Origin: an uncultured Pirellulaceae bacterium
GTDB lineage: Bacteria > Planctomycetota > Planctomycetia > Pirellulales > Pirellulaceae
Direction of reading: 5' to 3'
DNA length: 63,510 nucleotides
NCBI GenBank assembly: GCA_905480235.1
Contig: CAJQPP010000042.1
Coordinates: 1-63,510, forward strand
Part shown: piece after piece, positions 34,890-45,440 of the stretch
Position numbering within the stretch: the stretch's first letter is position 1
Layout of the letters: every line of letters begins with the position of its first letter
Notes under the pieces: model-generated
The model's database searches: none
Told to the model about the DNA's origin: nothing
The model's input: the letters and a program-made list of their open reading frames with translations, nothing else
Translations under genes and position numbers: made by a program

Positions 34890-37800
34890 ATGTACGCAAA
34901 TAAGCGTTCTTTATTATTGGCCCTGCTGGGCACTTTGTTACTGTTTTCGCCAGCCCAGGCGCAAGACACCGACAAACCCAAGGACGATTCCCCGGGTATC
35001 AACTCGGGCCTTGTTTCTGCTTTGGGTTTTCGAGGTATCGGGCCTGCGTTTATGTCCGGTCGAATCATCGACATTGCCGTCGATCCCGAAGACCGCAGCA
35101 CCTGGTATGTGGCTGCTGCTTCCGGCGGCGTCTGGAAAACAGAAAACGCCGGGGTTACATGGAAACCTATTTTCGATAACTACGGTTCGTATTCCATTGG
35201 TTGTGTGGCCGTGGATCCCAACGACCGCTTCACAATTTGGGTCGGCACCGGTGAAAACAACTCACAACGCAGCGTGGGATATGGTGACGGTCTTTACAAA
35301 TCGACCAACGGCGGTGCTTCGTTTACCAAAGTGGGGCTCGAAAATAGCGAACACATTGGCAAAATCCTGATCCACCCTGAGGACAGCAATACCGTATTCG
35401 TGGCTGCCCAAGGGCCACTTTGGCAATCTGGTGGTGATCGGGGTTTGTACAAAACGACCGACGGCGGGAAGACATGGAACAAGGTTTTGGATATCAGTGA
35501 GAACACCGGTATCAATGAAGTGCATATGGATCCTAACGATACCGACATCATGTACGCCTCCAGCTATCAACGCCGACGTCATACATGGGTTTTGATCGAT
35601 GGAGGCCCTGAGTCGACCGTCTACAAATCAACGGACGGCGGCGAGACCTGGAACAAATCAGATCGCGGATTACCGGGCGTCGACAAGGGTAAAATCGGCT
35701 TGGCCATATCGCCTCTCGATTCAGAAGTGCTGTATGCCGTGGTCGAAGCGGCTGCCGGTCAAAGCGGTTTTTACCGCAGCAGCAACCGTGGCGCATCGTG
35801 GAGCAAAATGAGCGATTACGTTTCATCTAGCCCCCAGTATTACAACGAAATCGTAGCCTGCCCGCACAAGATGGATCGTGTTTATTCGTTGGATACCTAT
35901 TTGCAGGTTACCGATGATGGCGGCAAAACATTTCGCGGGGCCGGCGAGGCAGATAAACACGTAGACAACCATGCCTTGATCATTGACCCCGTCGATTCGG
36001 AACATCTCATTGTCGGTTGCGATGGTGGCGTTTATGAAACTTGGGATCGTGGTAAATCGTATGACTTCAAAGCCAACTTACCGCTGACTCAGTTCTATAA
36101 AGTGGCGGTCTCTAACGACAAGCCTTTTTATTACGTCTATGGCGGTACCCAAGATAACGCCACCCAAGGCGGCCCTTCAAGAACCTCAAACGTGCACGGC
36201 ATTCGCAACAGCGATTGGTTCGTAACTGTTTTTGGAGACGGTTTCGATCCGGCGGTCGATCCGGAAGATCCCGACACGGTCTACTCGCAATGGCAGTATG
36301 GCGGCTTGGTCCGATACAACCGTAAAACGGGTTTGTCCGTGGACATCAAACCGCAGCCCGCGAAAGGGGGTCCCGCATTGCGTTGGAACTGGGATTCCGC
36401 ACTGCTGATCTCCCCCCACGATTCCAAACGGGTTTACTACGGATCACAAATCCTCTTTCAAAGCGATGATCGCGGTGAAAACTGGCGACCCATCAGTGAG
36501 GATCTCTCGCGTGATTTGAATCGTAATGAGTTGAAAGTCATGGGGCGTGTTTGGGGCGTCGATGCTGTCGCCAAAAACGCATCCACCTCGTTGTACGGAA
36601 CGATCGTATCAGTCAGTGAATCACCGTTGGCAGAAGGCCTAATCTATGTGGGGACTGATGACGGGATGGTTTCGATCACCGAAGACGGCGGCGAAAATTG
36701 GACCAAGGTCGGCAAATTCGAAGGATTGGACATTCCCGAATTTGGCTATATCAATGACATCGAAGCCGATCTTCACGACGAAAATACCGTCTATGTGGCG
36801 ATCAACAATCACAAACGCGGTGACTTCAAACCGTACATTGCGAAATCAACGGACCGAGGTAAATCGTGGACAGAAATCACCGGGAATCTTCCCGAGCGTG
36901 GTAGTGTTTACACCCTGAAACAGGATCATGTGAATCCCAACCTGATGTTTTGTGGTACCGAATTCGGTTGTTTCTTTACTATCGATGGGGGTAAAAAGTG
37001 GGTGGAACTTTCCGCTGGCTTGCCCACCGTGGGTATCCGGGATATCGAAATTCAGCAACGCGAAAACGATCTGGTTTTGGCATCCTTCGGTCGTGGCTTT
37101 TATATTCTGGACGATTATTCTCCGTTGCGAGAATTGAGCCCGGAAACGGGTAAGGAAAATAAAATCTTCCCGATTAAAAACGGCCTGATGTATTCGCAAT
37201 CAGCACCTATGGCGGGCGGCGCCCGGGCCTTTCAGGGTGCTAACTTTTACACCGCACCGAACCCACCATTTGGTGTGGCCTTTACCTATCATCTCAAGGA
37301 TTCTTTGAAGACCAAAAAATCGGTCCGCAAAGAGAAAGATCGGAATAATGCCCGTGCCGGCAAAGATGTGGCCTACCCAACTTGGGAATCATTGAAGGCG
37401 GAAGATCGAGAAATCGCACCGGCCGTTTGGCTGGTCATCCGCGACGCGGATGGAAACGTCGTTCAACGGTTACCGGGCAGCACTTCCAAAGGCATGCGAC
37501 GAGCCTACTGGAATTACCGGCACGCCGGTGCTGGTCGTCGCGGCGGACCCCTGGCGGCACCTGGTACCTACACCGTGGAAATCATGAAAATGGTGGATGG
37601 TGAGGTGAGCGAACTCGTCGCTGCCACCGAATTCGAAATTGAACCGCTAGGTTTCGAAGGGTTCGAAGAGCCCGATCGCAAAGAAATTCTTGCCTTTGCC
37701 AAGCAATCCAACAAATTGGCTCAGGCAGTCAATGCGGCAAGTACCTTGGCAGATGACGCGGATTCGCAACTTGATGCCATGGAGAAGGCAATCAAATCGA

Positions 37801-38147
37801 CGCCTGAACTCGATCTCGCTCTGTTGAATGACGTCCGCGGCACCAAGACGAAGCTCAAAGATGTAATGGAGAAATTTAATGGTGACCCCACCAAGACGCG
37901 GCGGAACGAATCTGCCTATCCAGGTTTTTCCAGTCGTATTCGCACTTTGATGTTCGGTGCCATGGCCTCCTACGAAGGCCCTACCGGAACTCATCGAAGC
38001 CAATACGAGATTATCGATGAGGAGTTCTCGGAAGCCTTGCAAATGCTCAACGAAATTCTGGAAACGGAAATGCCAGCGTTGCACGAGCAGATGGATTCTG
38101 CTGGAGCCCCTTGGACCCCGGGGCGCGATATTCCCGATTGGAAATAA
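34890..38147 (+). CDS. Exported VPS10/sortilin-like beta-propeller protein
   Basis: 1085 residues. GGAG 9 nt upstream of the ATG supports the start; a signal peptide ends PAQAQ. The first 750 residues are BNR/sortilin-type blades with the recurring S/T-D-x-G-x-T-W pattern (TENAGVTWKPIF, TNGGASFTKVG, TDGGKTWNKVLD, TDGGETWNKSDRG, TDRGKSWTEITG). A beta domain near 880-950 (PAVWLVIRDADGNVVQRLPG) and a helical C-terminus follow. Relatives are called glycosyl hydrolases by BNR similarity, but no catalytic residues are evident. It ends at a strong terminator. The gap 34570-34889 before it contains nothing recognisable. Confidence 0.9.
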   Translation: MYANKRSLLLALLGTLLLFSPAQAQDTDKPKDDSPGINSGLVSALGFRGIGPAFMSGRIIDIAVDPEDRSTWYVAAASGGVWKTENAGVTWKPIFDNYGSYSIGCVAVDPNDRFTIWVGTGENNSQRSVGYGDGLYKSTNGGASFTKVGLENSEHIGKILIHPEDSNTVFVAAQGPLWQSGGDRGLYKTTDGGKTWNKVLDISENTGINEVHMDPNDTDIMYASSYQRRRHTWVLIDGGPESTVYKSTDGGETWNKSDRGLPGVDKGKIGLAISPLDSEVLYAVVEAAAGQSGFYRSSNRGASWSKMSDYVSSSPQYYNEIVACPHKMDRVYSLDTYLQVTDDGGKTFRGAGEADKHVDNHALIIDPVDSEHLIVGCDGGVYETWDRGKSYDFKANLPLTQFYKVAVSNDKPFYYVYGGTQDNATQGGPSRTSNVHGIRNSDWFVTVFGDGFDPAVDPEDPDTVYSQWQYGGLVRYNRKTGLSVDIKPQPAKGGPALRWNWDSALLISPHDSKRVYYGSQILFQSDDRGENWRPISEDLSRDLNRNELKVMGRVWGVDAVAKNASTSLYGTIVSVSESPLAEGLIYVGTDDGMVSITEDGGENWTKVGKFEGLDIPEFGYINDIEADLHDENTVYVAINNHKRGDFKPYIAKSTDRGKSWTEITGNLPERGSVYTLKQDHVNPNLMFCGTEFGCFFTIDGGKKWVELSAGLPTVGIRDIEIQQRENDLVLASFGRGFYILDDYSPLRELSPETGKENKIFPIKNGLMYSQSAPMAGGARAFQGANFYTAPNPPFGVAFTYHLKDSLKTKKSVRKEKDRNNARAGKDVAYPTWESLKAEDREIAPAVWLVIRDADGNVVQRLPGSTSKGMRRAYWNYRHAGAGRRGGPLAAPGTYTVEIMKMVDGEVSELVAATEFEIEPLGFEGFEEPDRKEILAFAKQSNKLAQAVNAASTLADDADSQLDAMEKAIKSTPELDLALLNDVRGTKTKLKDVMEKFNGDPTKTRRNESAYPGFSSRIRTLMFGAMASYEGPTGTHRSQYEIIDEEFSEALQMLNEILETEMPALHEQMDSAGAPWTPGRDIPDWK

Positions 38148-38172
38148 CGCGACTAACTACTAACGAATTCCC

Positions 38173-38204
38173 AAAACCGGCCCACGACAGGGCCGGTTTT
38201 TTTT
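38173..38204 (+). terminator. Intrinsic terminator after the VPS10-like gene
   Basis: AAAACCGGCCC / GGGCCGGTTTT, an 11-bp perfect stem with a six-base loop, followed by four more T. Confidence 0.9.
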
Positions 38205-38286
38205 ATTGCGGCTGCAAGACGAAACAGCCCGTGATAGGCTTAACCCACGAACTAACACCTGTTTTACGAATTCCCGAGCCGAGCCG

Positions 38287-38748
38287 ATGTTTCTTCTCTT
38301 TCTCGTTACCGCAGTGCTAATTATTGCCTGCGTAATTTTTCATGCCAGTTGCCTGCAGGGCATCGGGGTTTTTATGTTCCACGGCAAGAAGTATGGTTTC
38401 CCCCGAATCAGTATTTTCATCATACTGATCGTTCTCGCCCATTTGGTGGAGATCATGTTTTTTGCCGTAACCTTCGACATCCTTAGTCCTTACCCCGATT
38501 ACGGGACTATTTCCGGAGCCGAGGATCCGACACTGCGGGACTTTTATTACTTCTCGGCGACAACGTATACCACCACCGGATACGGCGATTTTACGCCCGA
38601 GGGTAACCTGCGAATATTGGCAACGGTCGAAGCCTTGACCGGTTTGATCATGATTGCCTGGACGTCGTCTTTCGCGTTTTTATTGATGAGCCGGTACTGG
38701 GAACGTCGCGTGGTCCAAGCAACTCCTCCGCAAGATCCCGCCCCCTGA
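38287..38748 (+). CDS. Two-TM potassium channel family protein
   Basis: 153 residues from ATG 38287 (a longer frame to 38206 would cross into the terminator region). Hydrophobic helices are at about 2-20, 42-63 and 112-135, with a re-entrant pore segment between the last two. The selectivity filter TTGYGD is at 96-101, preceded by FYYFSATTYT. This matches the pore module of the ion_trans_2 family; there is no regulatory RCK domain. It likely conducts K+. The gene converges on the RND gene with 5 nt between stops. Confidence 0.88.
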   Translation: MFLLFLVTAVLIIACVIFHASCLQGIGVFMFHGKKYGFPRISIFIILIVLAHLVEIMFFAVTFDILSPYPDYGTISGAEDPTLRDFYYFSATTYTTTGYGDFTPEGNLRILATVEALTGLIMIAWTSSFAFLLMSRYWERRVVQATPPQDPAP

Positions 38749-38753
38749 GGTTA

Positions 38754-41700
38754 TTAATCTTCGGGCGGTTCATTTTTTGTCGTGTCTTCATCAACACGTT
38801 GGCTGTTCTCGCGTGCTGGATCATCCGTTGTCGGCGACACCTCTTCTGCACTGCCCCCTGGGGTGGAATCCTCGACAGCTTGCTCAGACAATTCATCGCT
38901 GGATTCTGCGGCGGATGCATCTATTTCTTTGGCTTGTCCCGTTTCGCCCAGCCAACGGAACACCACAAAAAATGCAGGCACGAACAAAAGCGAAAAGAAT
39001 GTCGCGGCGATCATGCCACCCACCACAGCATTGCCCACGGCGCGGCGACTGGCAGCACCCGCTCCAGAGGCCACCAATAGCGGCATAAACCCAAGGATGG
39101 ACGAAAAGGCTGTCATCAGGATGGCCCGGAAGCGAAGCTTGGCAGCCTCGCTGGCTGACTCCAGAATGGAAAATCCTTCCCGGCGTTTTTCACTCGCGAA
39201 CTCGACGATCAAAATCGCATTTTTACTTGCCAGAGCTACCAACAATACAATGCCAATTTGTGTATACGTGTTGTTATCCGAACCCGTAATCAACAGGGCA
39301 CTCACAACACCCAAGGTCGCCAACGGTACGACCGCAATCACGGCAGCCGGCATCGTCCAGCTTTCATACTGAGCGGCCAAGACCAGGAACACGGCCATGA
39401 TGGCCAGTAAAAAGATGATCCCCTGACCTCCCGCTTGCTTCTCTTGCAGCGAGATTCCCGTCCACTCAAATGCAAACGACGGCGGCAAGGTTGATTTGGC
39501 GACTTGCTCCATAATATTGAGTGCCTGTCCAGAACTGGTACCTGGCGCTGGGGAACCATTTACGGAGGCGCTGGGATACATTTGATAGCGTCGAATGGAT
39601 GCCGGTCCGAAATCCTCGCGAACGTCCACAAGCGAGCCCATCGGAATGGCTTGGCCTTTCCGGTTCCGAACTTCGAGGTCCATGATATCGTCAACATTAT
39701 TGCGGTACTGAGCATCCGCTTGGATTCGCACCTGATAGGTACGGCCTTGGTAATTAAAGTCATTCACGTACGCCGAGCCTAAAAAGGCTTGTAGTGTCGA
39801 AAACACGGAATTCAGGGGGACGTCTTTGGCCTTCACCTGAACCCGGTCAATATCCACAAATAACTGGGGCGATTCGGCTCGAAAGGTTGAGTTCAACTGT
39901 TGAAGGCCCGGTTGTTCATCGCCCACACGTACCACATTCTGAGAAACTTGCTGCAACGTCTTGTAACCGACGTTGCCGGCATCCTGGACTTCCATTTGGA
40001 ATCCACCGGCATTCCCCAACCCATCAATCGGCGGTGGAATGAAAGGAAACACAATGGCATCGCGGACGTTGCGAAGTTCCTTTTGAAGATTGCCAAGGAT
40101 GCCTCGAACGCGCAACTCCGGGGTCTTTCTTTCATCCCAGGGATCAAATATCACTGCGACGAATCCGACATTGGAGGCGGCACTGCCGCTCAACAAAGAA
40201 AATCCTGTAATGGAAATGTAATCTTTGACGCCCGGAATATTGGCACAAATATCGTCGAGTTGACGCATCACCTCATCCGTTCGCTGTTTGGACGCGGCAT
40301 CTGGCAACTGGACATTGATAAAGGCGTAGCCTTGATCCTCGTTAGGCACGAAACCGGTAGGTAGTTGGGTAAATCCCCAGCCCGTGAGGAATAGCAGACC
40401 TGCGAAAATTATCATTACAACAGGGATCACCCGAACGCTTCCGCGAATCACCCGGTTGTAGACATTCGTTGTGAATCCAAACGTTTTGTTAAACCAACGA
40501 AAGAAAAAGAATTTAGATTCGCGTGGCTTTCGTAACACGATACCGCACAGGGCAGGGCTTAAAGTCAACGCATTGACCGTACTAATAAGTACCGCCGCCG
40601 ATATGGTTAAAGCAAACTGCTTGAATAATTGACCCGTGATACCGCTCATAAATGCCGTTGGCACAAACACCGCCAACAACACGAGTGTCGTCGCGATGAC
40701 CGGTCCTGTTATTTCTTCCATCGCGGCGATCGCAGCTTTTTTGGGCGTCAGCCCTTCGGCGATATACCGCGATGTATTTTCCACCACCACGATGGCATCA
40801 TCGACCACAATCCCGATCGCCAACACGATCCCGAATAGTGACAACATGTTGAGGGAAAAACCCAAGCCTGCCATGATCGCAAAAGTTCCGACCAGAGAAA
40901 CTGGAATCGCAACCACGGGTACCACCGTCGCTCTCCAATCCTGCAAGAAGACAAAGATGACCAGCACCACAAGAATCACCGCGATCACAATGGTTGAATA
41001 AACTTCCTCGATCGAAGCTTCCACAAACCGAGTGGTATCAAAGGGAATGTCGGCTTTCAGTCCCTCTGGCCAATTCCCTTGCTGCTCCAACAATTTCAGT
41101 CTTTCCCGCACCTGCGTGGCTACGCTCAGGGCATTGGCACCTGGCAATTGGTATACCGCCACCGTAGCGCACGGTTTTTGGTTATAGCGGGACGAGAGCG
41201 TATAGTCTTTGGCACCCTTCTCGACACCGTTCTGAACATGACCATTGATCGTCTGAGGGTCAGAAACCACATCCTTAACGCGAATCAATCGCCCTTCGGT
41301 TCCGGCACCTACGACGATATCGCCGAACTGCTCTTCCGTTTCCAATCGCCCCAAGGCGTTGATCGGATATTGGAAGGTCGTGCCTGGAGGAGCCGGAGGC
41401 GCCCCGATTTGGCCTGCCGCCACTTGGACATTCTGCTCGCTAATCGCATTGACAACGTCTTCGGTGGTCAGTGACCGCGCCTTCAATTTCTGCGGGTCCA
41501 GCCAAATGCGCATGCTGTAATCGCCCGCGCCAAAAACCTTCACCGAACCGACTCCATTGATGCGGCTCAATTCATCTTTCACATTGAGCGCGTAATTACT
41601 CAGAAACAACTCATCCATGCCGGGAGTTTCCGACGTGAAGTTGATCATTTGCAGGATTTGCGTGGACTGCTTGCTGGTCGTCACGCCTTGACGTCTGACC

Positions 41701-42062
41701 TCTTCCGGCAGTTTGGGCGTGGCAATCGCCACCCGGTTTTGCACTAAAACCGTTGCCATATCCATATCGGTGCCCAGCTTAAATGTAATCTGCAGCGTAT
41801 AGGAACCGTCATTCGCGCTGGTCGAGGACATGTACAACATGTTTTCGACGCCATTTACCTCTTGTTCGATAGTCGTGGCCACCGATTCCGCAATTACCTG
41901 TGCATTAGCACCTGGGTAAAAAGCACTGACTTGCACTGTAGGCGGAGCCACTTGAGGAAACTTGGCAACCGGCAAAGAGGTAAAAGATACGAGTCCTGCC
42001 AACACGATGACGATTGAAATCACCGAGGCAAATATTGGTCGGTTAATGAAAAAACGCGACAT
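38754..42062 (-). CDS. RND family multidrug efflux permease (HAE1/AcrB type)
   Basis: 1102 residues, the proton-driven trimeric inner-membrane pump of a tripartite efflux system. The start MSRFFINRPIFA is typical. The TM4 proton-relay pair is present in AIGIVVDDAIVVVEN; other family blocks are GVENMLYMSS, FLQDWRATVVP, LSPALCG and the second-half ALASKNAILIVEFA. A 60-residue acidic, low-complexity C-terminal tail goes beyond the usual length (about 1040). It lies 74 nt downstream of the adaptor gene, forming an operon; no outer-membrane TolC-like gene is nearby. Confidence 0.95.
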   Translation of the reverse strand: MSRFFINRPIFASVISIVIVLAGLVSFTSLPVAKFPQVAPPTVQVSAFYPGANAQVIAESVATTIEQEVNGVENMLYMSSTSANDGSYTLQITFKLGTDMDMATVLVQNRVAIATPKLPEEVRRQGVTTSKQSTQILQMINFTSETPGMDELFLSNYALNVKDELSRINGVGSVKVFGAGDYSMRIWLDPQKLKARSLTTEDVVNAISEQNVQVAAGQIGAPPAPPGTTFQYPINALGRLETEEQFGDIVVGAGTEGRLIRVKDVVSDPQTINGHVQNGVEKGAKDYTLSSRYNQKPCATVAVYQLPGANALSVATQVRERLKLLEQQGNWPEGLKADIPFDTTRFVEASIEEVYSTIVIAVILVVLVIFVFLQDWRATVVPVVAIPVSLVGTFAIMAGLGFSLNMLSLFGIVLAIGIVVDDAIVVVENTSRYIAEGLTPKKAAIAAMEEITGPVIATTLVLLAVFVPTAFMSGITGQLFKQFALTISAAVLISTVNALTLSPALCGIVLRKPRESKFFFFRWFNKTFGFTTNVYNRVIRGSVRVIPVVMIIFAGLLFLTGWGFTQLPTGFVPNEDQGYAFINVQLPDAASKQRTDEVMRQLDDICANIPGVKDYISITGFSLLSGSAASNVGFVAVIFDPWDERKTPELRVRGILGNLQKELRNVRDAIVFPFIPPPIDGLGNAGGFQMEVQDAGNVGYKTLQQVSQNVVRVGDEQPGLQQLNSTFRAESPQLFVDIDRVQVKAKDVPLNSVFSTLQAFLGSAYVNDFNYQGRTYQVRIQADAQYRNNVDDIMDLEVRNRKGQAIPMGSLVDVREDFGPASIRRYQMYPSASVNGSPAPGTSSGQALNIMEQVAKSTLPPSFAFEWTGISLQEKQAGGQGIIFLLAIMAVFLVLAAQYESWTMPAAVIAVVPLATLGVVSALLITGSDNNTYTQIGIVLLVALASKNAILIVEFASEKRREGFSILESASEAAKLRFRAILMTAFSSILGFMPLLVASGAGAASRRAVGNAVVGGMIAATFFSLLFVPAFFVVFRWLGETGQAKEIDASAAESSDELSEQAVEDSTPGGSAEEVSPTTDDPARENSQRVDEDTTKNEPPED

Positions 42063-42136
42063 AGTTTAGTTGTTTACTCCCCTAATAGATCCCCGAAGGG
42101 CTCGCCACCATCGATTGGAAATCGCTGTCTTAAAAA

Positions 42137-43378
42137 TCACTCGCTGGCATCCACTTCAGTACCGGATCGAAGCATCTGGATACCATCCACCACGACTCGG
42201 CTATCTTTCGTCAGCCCGGATTCGATCACCACCATGCCGTCAAACTTCCCTCCCAGTACCACGTTTTTGCGAACCGCTTTGGAGTCTTCGATCACATAAA
42301 CGTAGGTACCCGCCGAATCGCGATTGATGGCCCTCTCGAGGATCAGCGTTGCGTCGTCGTAGGTTCCAATTTCAACGCGAACGCGCACAAATAGCCCGGG
42401 CAACAAAAATTTACTGGGATCGTTATTATCAAAAATGGCTCGCAACAGAAGCGTCCCTGTATCCTGATCAACGACGGGATCGGCATAATCGAGAAAGCCG
42501 TGGAAGATAAAATCTGGATCACCCGATCGTTTCAAGGAAACGGGGATGGTATTTGGCTTGAAGGGGCGTTCACTGTCCGCATCCCGCTCCAAGCTCAATA
42601 GAAATCGTTCGCTGATATTGAAATTGGCCCAGACTTTATTGCTGCTGACGATTTCAATCAACTCATCACCATCTTTGACCAAGTTTCCAATTTTGACGAG
42701 CGTTCGCGTGACACGTCCGTCGATGGGTGCCTCAACCGTCGTCCAGCTTAACTCAAGATCTTTTTGTGCCAGCTCCGCGTTGGCCTTATCTAACGCGGCC
42801 TTCGCTTCGCTCACCAACGCTTTGGCAGAGGCCATTTGAGCTTCCGCAGCATTGATGCCTGCCGCCGTTGTTTCCAGGTTCGCCTGAGCCGAATCAAACT
42901 CACTTTGCGCGATTGCGTTTTGTTTGAGCAGGAGCTCCAATCGCCCAAATTCTGCCTTACTTACTTTATACTCGGCCTCGGCTGATGCGATTCCCGCTTC
43001 GCTCACTCGTACGTTTGCATTCGTTGTTTCCAGCGCGGCAGTAGCGGCCGCCACCGATGCTTTGGCGGAATTAACGGCCGCGATAAATTCGTCTTGTTGG
43101 ATCAAGAAAAGCTGTTCGCCCTTCTTAACCATCAGGCTTTCTTCGGGTTCCTCTGGTATTTCCTCAATGATTCCACGCACCCGAGCCCTTACCAAAGCTT
43201 GCTCAACCGCCTCGGTTTGTCCGTTTTCTTCAAGGTAAATCGGGACCGTTTTGATAACCGGAGTGGCAACGGTTACTTTTGTTGGAGGCGTTTGTTGATA
43301 GTCAGCGGGTTTATCACAACCCGACAAAATGGTCCAACCGCAGATAAGGGCGATCAGCGGGATTCGATTTACGTGCAT
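42137..43378 (-). CDS. RND efflux periplasmic adaptor lipoprotein (HlyD/AcrA type)
   Basis: 413 residues, the membrane fusion protein that couples the RND pump to an outer-membrane channel. The start at 43378 has GAGG about 8 nt upstream and opens a lipoprotein signal with lipobox LSGC (Cys21). The order is: barrel-sandwich half (EEIPEEPEESLMVKKGEQLF), a long alpha-hairpin of about 110 residues rich in Ala/Glu (PASVAAATAALETTNANVR-like), the second lipoyl half (VEAPIDGRVTRTLVKIGNLV) and beta-barrel/membrane-proximal domains. An upstream in-frame ATG at 43486 is rejected. Confidence 0.93.
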   Translation of the reverse strand: MHVNRIPLIALICGWTILSGCDKPADYQQTPPTKVTVATPVIKTVPIYLEENGQTEAVEQALVRARVRGIIEEIPEEPEESLMVKKGEQLFLIQQDEFIAAVNSAKASVAAATAALETTNANVRVSEAGIASAEAEYKVSKAEFGRLELLLKQNAIAQSEFDSAQANLETTAAGINAAEAQMASAKALVSEAKAALDKANAELAQKDLELSWTTVEAPIDGRVTRTLVKIGNLVKDGDELIEIVSSNKVWANFNISERFLLSLERDADSERPFKPNTIPVSLKRSGDPDFIFHGFLDYADPVVDQDTGTLLLRAIFDNNDPSKFLLPGLFVRVRVEIGTYDDATLILERAINRDSAGTYVYVIEDSKAVRKNVVLGGKFDGMVVIESGLTKDSRVVVDGIQMLRSGTEVDASE

Positions 43379-43561
43379 TGAGCACACCTCTACAAAAGAT
43401 CCAGGGAGCTTGGAATTCAACTCTTGGCAAATAGCGAAAAGCATTATGATCTTATTCGATGGTCCGCGAAAGATTAGCTTAGGCACCCAAGAAATTTTGT
43501 ATTCCGGTTGCTCCGCGTACCCCGCTTCCTAAATCCAAAACACTTCTCGCCAAATAAGAAA

Positions 43562-45406
43562 ATGATCCGCCAAATCGCCCAAGACTTTCGGGAATGCTGG
43601 AAACCGCTGCTGATAACCAGCTTTCTATACAAATTATTGACGATCGTATTTTTAGCGCCCTTGGTCGCGTTGCCCTTGCAATTGACGATCCGATTATCCA
43701 GCAATCAGGTCCTGACGGATCAAGATATCGCGTTTTTCTTTGCCACCCCGCTCGGTGCATTAAGCTTGATTGCTGGAATTGCCATTTTCATCAGCATTGC
43801 GGCTTCTGAGCTGACGGCACTATTGGCAATTTTGGCCAGTGACCGCAAGCATCCCAGCCCCGTTGGGGCGATCCGTTTTGCTTATCAGAGAAAAGCTCGC
43901 ATCTTCAAGGTAACGGCGCGAGGCACTCTCGTACTTTTGCTGATCACCGCCCCCTTTTTGTTGATCGCCGGCATCATCTACAAAAGCTTGCTGTCCGAAT
44001 TTGACATCAACTTTTATTTGCAGCAAAGCCCGCCAGAATTCAAGATCGCAGTGGGCTTGGGTATCGTATTGCTGGTGACTTGGCTGGTCCTTGCGTTTCG
44101 TCTGTTGGTTAATTGGTATTTAGCGATTGGTGTGGCAGCTTTTTGCGAAACCAGTCCTTCCAAGAAAATATTGCAAGAAAGTTGTGAGCGCGTCTTAGGC
44201 TTTCGACGGCGCATCCTTTTTTGGGTGCTGGTCTGGCTGGCGGCTTCGGCGCTGATCTCGACCGTGTCTGCCGGCTTCATTATTAACGTCGCCAGTATTT
44301 TCATTCCTACGTTCAAAGATTCCATTGCCGCCTTGGCGGTGGCCATCGGTTTCTGTTTCGCCCTTTGGTCTTTGGTCAATCTACTCACGGCGTTATTCAG
44401 TCAGTGCTTATTCGCCGTAGTCTATTTCACGTTGTTTCGGCAAATGGCAAATGACCTGGCTGAGAAGATTCCCGCTACCCTTACCAATGCAACGGCCTCG
44501 CTCTCTGACGAACCCGGGTTTCAGCTAACCCGCGGCCGCATAATTATCGGCTTGGTCATCGGACTGCTGCTTGCTGTCGGCATGGGATGGTCGTTGGCAA
44601 ACAACTTACAACTGACGGATAATGTCAGCATTATCGCGCACCGCGGAGCGTCCAAAGAGGCACCTGAGAATACGCTGGCCGCGATCCAACAGGCCATTAA
44701 AGACAACGCTGATTGGGTGGAAATTGATGTTCAGGAAACGGTGGACGACCATATCGTCGTTTTTCACGACAGTGACTTTATGAAACTGGCAAATAACCCG
44801 TTAAAGATCTGGGACGCCACGCTGGCCGATGTCGAATCCATCGATATTGGAAGTTGGTTTGACCCCAAATTCAGTGACCAACGTGCTCCCACTTTGCGCG
44901 AAGTACTAAAAACCTGCAAAGGCAAGATTCGCGTGCTGATTGAATTGAAATATTACGGACATGATGTCGATCTCGAGCGGCGCGTCGCTCAAATTGTGGA
45001 AGAAGAAGGCATGGTGGATCAGATCGAACTGATGTCTTTGAAGCTGGAAGCGGTCACGAAAATGAAAAAGCTCAGACCCGATTGGCGGGTCGGCTTACTG
45101 ATGTCAGTCGCAACTGGAAACTTAACAGCATCCGAAGCCGATTTCTTGGCCATAAACGCTGCCTTTGTGGATCGTGATTTAATTAAAAAAGCGCAGCAAC
45201 GAAAACAAGACGTACTCGTTTGGACGGTCAATGACGCGGCCTCGATGTCCACCATGATCGGGATAGGAGTTAACGGACTTATCACCGATCGACCGGCACT
45301 GGGCAAGACAGTTTTGCGCGAACGGGAAAAACTGAACGTTGCTCAGCGACTGATGCTGGAACTGGCCGATGTCTTCGGTATCCAACCGCAAATCACCGAC
45401 CAGTAA
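43562..45406 (+). CDS. Membrane-anchored glycerophosphodiester phosphodiesterase
   Basis: 614 residues. The N-terminal 350 form a multi-helix membrane domain (GPDPase_memb type; helices at PLLITSFLYKLLTIVFLAPL, LSLIAGIAIFISIAASELTA, GTLVLLLITAPFLLIAGIIY and others). The C-terminal 250 form a GDPD TIM barrel: IIAHRGASKEAPENT with the catalytic His-Arg, WVEIDVQET with the metal-binding Glu-x-Asp, VVFHDSDF with the second His, and LIELKYYG. It hydrolyses glycerophosphodiesters to sn-glycerol 3-phosphate and an alcohol. The start 43562 is chosen after an in-frame ATG at 43508 that lies close to the divergent adaptor gene's promoter region. Confidence 0.92.
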   Translation: MIRQIAQDFRECWKPLLITSFLYKLLTIVFLAPLVALPLQLTIRLSSNQVLTDQDIAFFFATPLGALSLIAGIAIFISIAASELTALLAILASDRKHPSPVGAIRFAYQRKARIFKVTARGTLVLLLITAPFLLIAGIIYKSLLSEFDINFYLQQSPPEFKIAVGLGIVLLVTWLVLAFRLLVNWYLAIGVAAFCETSPSKKILQESCERVLGFRRRILFWVLVWLAASALISTVSAGFIINVASIFIPTFKDSIAALAVAIGFCFALWSLVNLLTALFSQCLFAVVYFTLFRQMANDLAEKIPATLTNATASLSDEPGFQLTRGRIIIGLVIGLLLAVGMGWSLANNLQLTDNVSIIAHRGASKEAPENTLAAIQQAIKDNADWVEIDVQETVDDHIVVFHDSDFMKLANNPLKIWDATLADVESIDIGSWFDPKFSDQRAPTLREVLKTCKGKIRVLIELKYYGHDVDLERRVAQIVEEEGMVDQIELMSLKLEAVTKMKKLRPDWRVGLLMSVATGNLTASEADFLAINAAFVDRDLIKKAQQRKQDVLVWTVNDAASMSTMIGIGVNGLITDRPALGKTVLREREKLNVAQRLMLELADVFGIQPQITDQ

Positions 45407-45440
45407 TCCTGACCCTTGTGGGAGTCACCTAATTTCTAAC

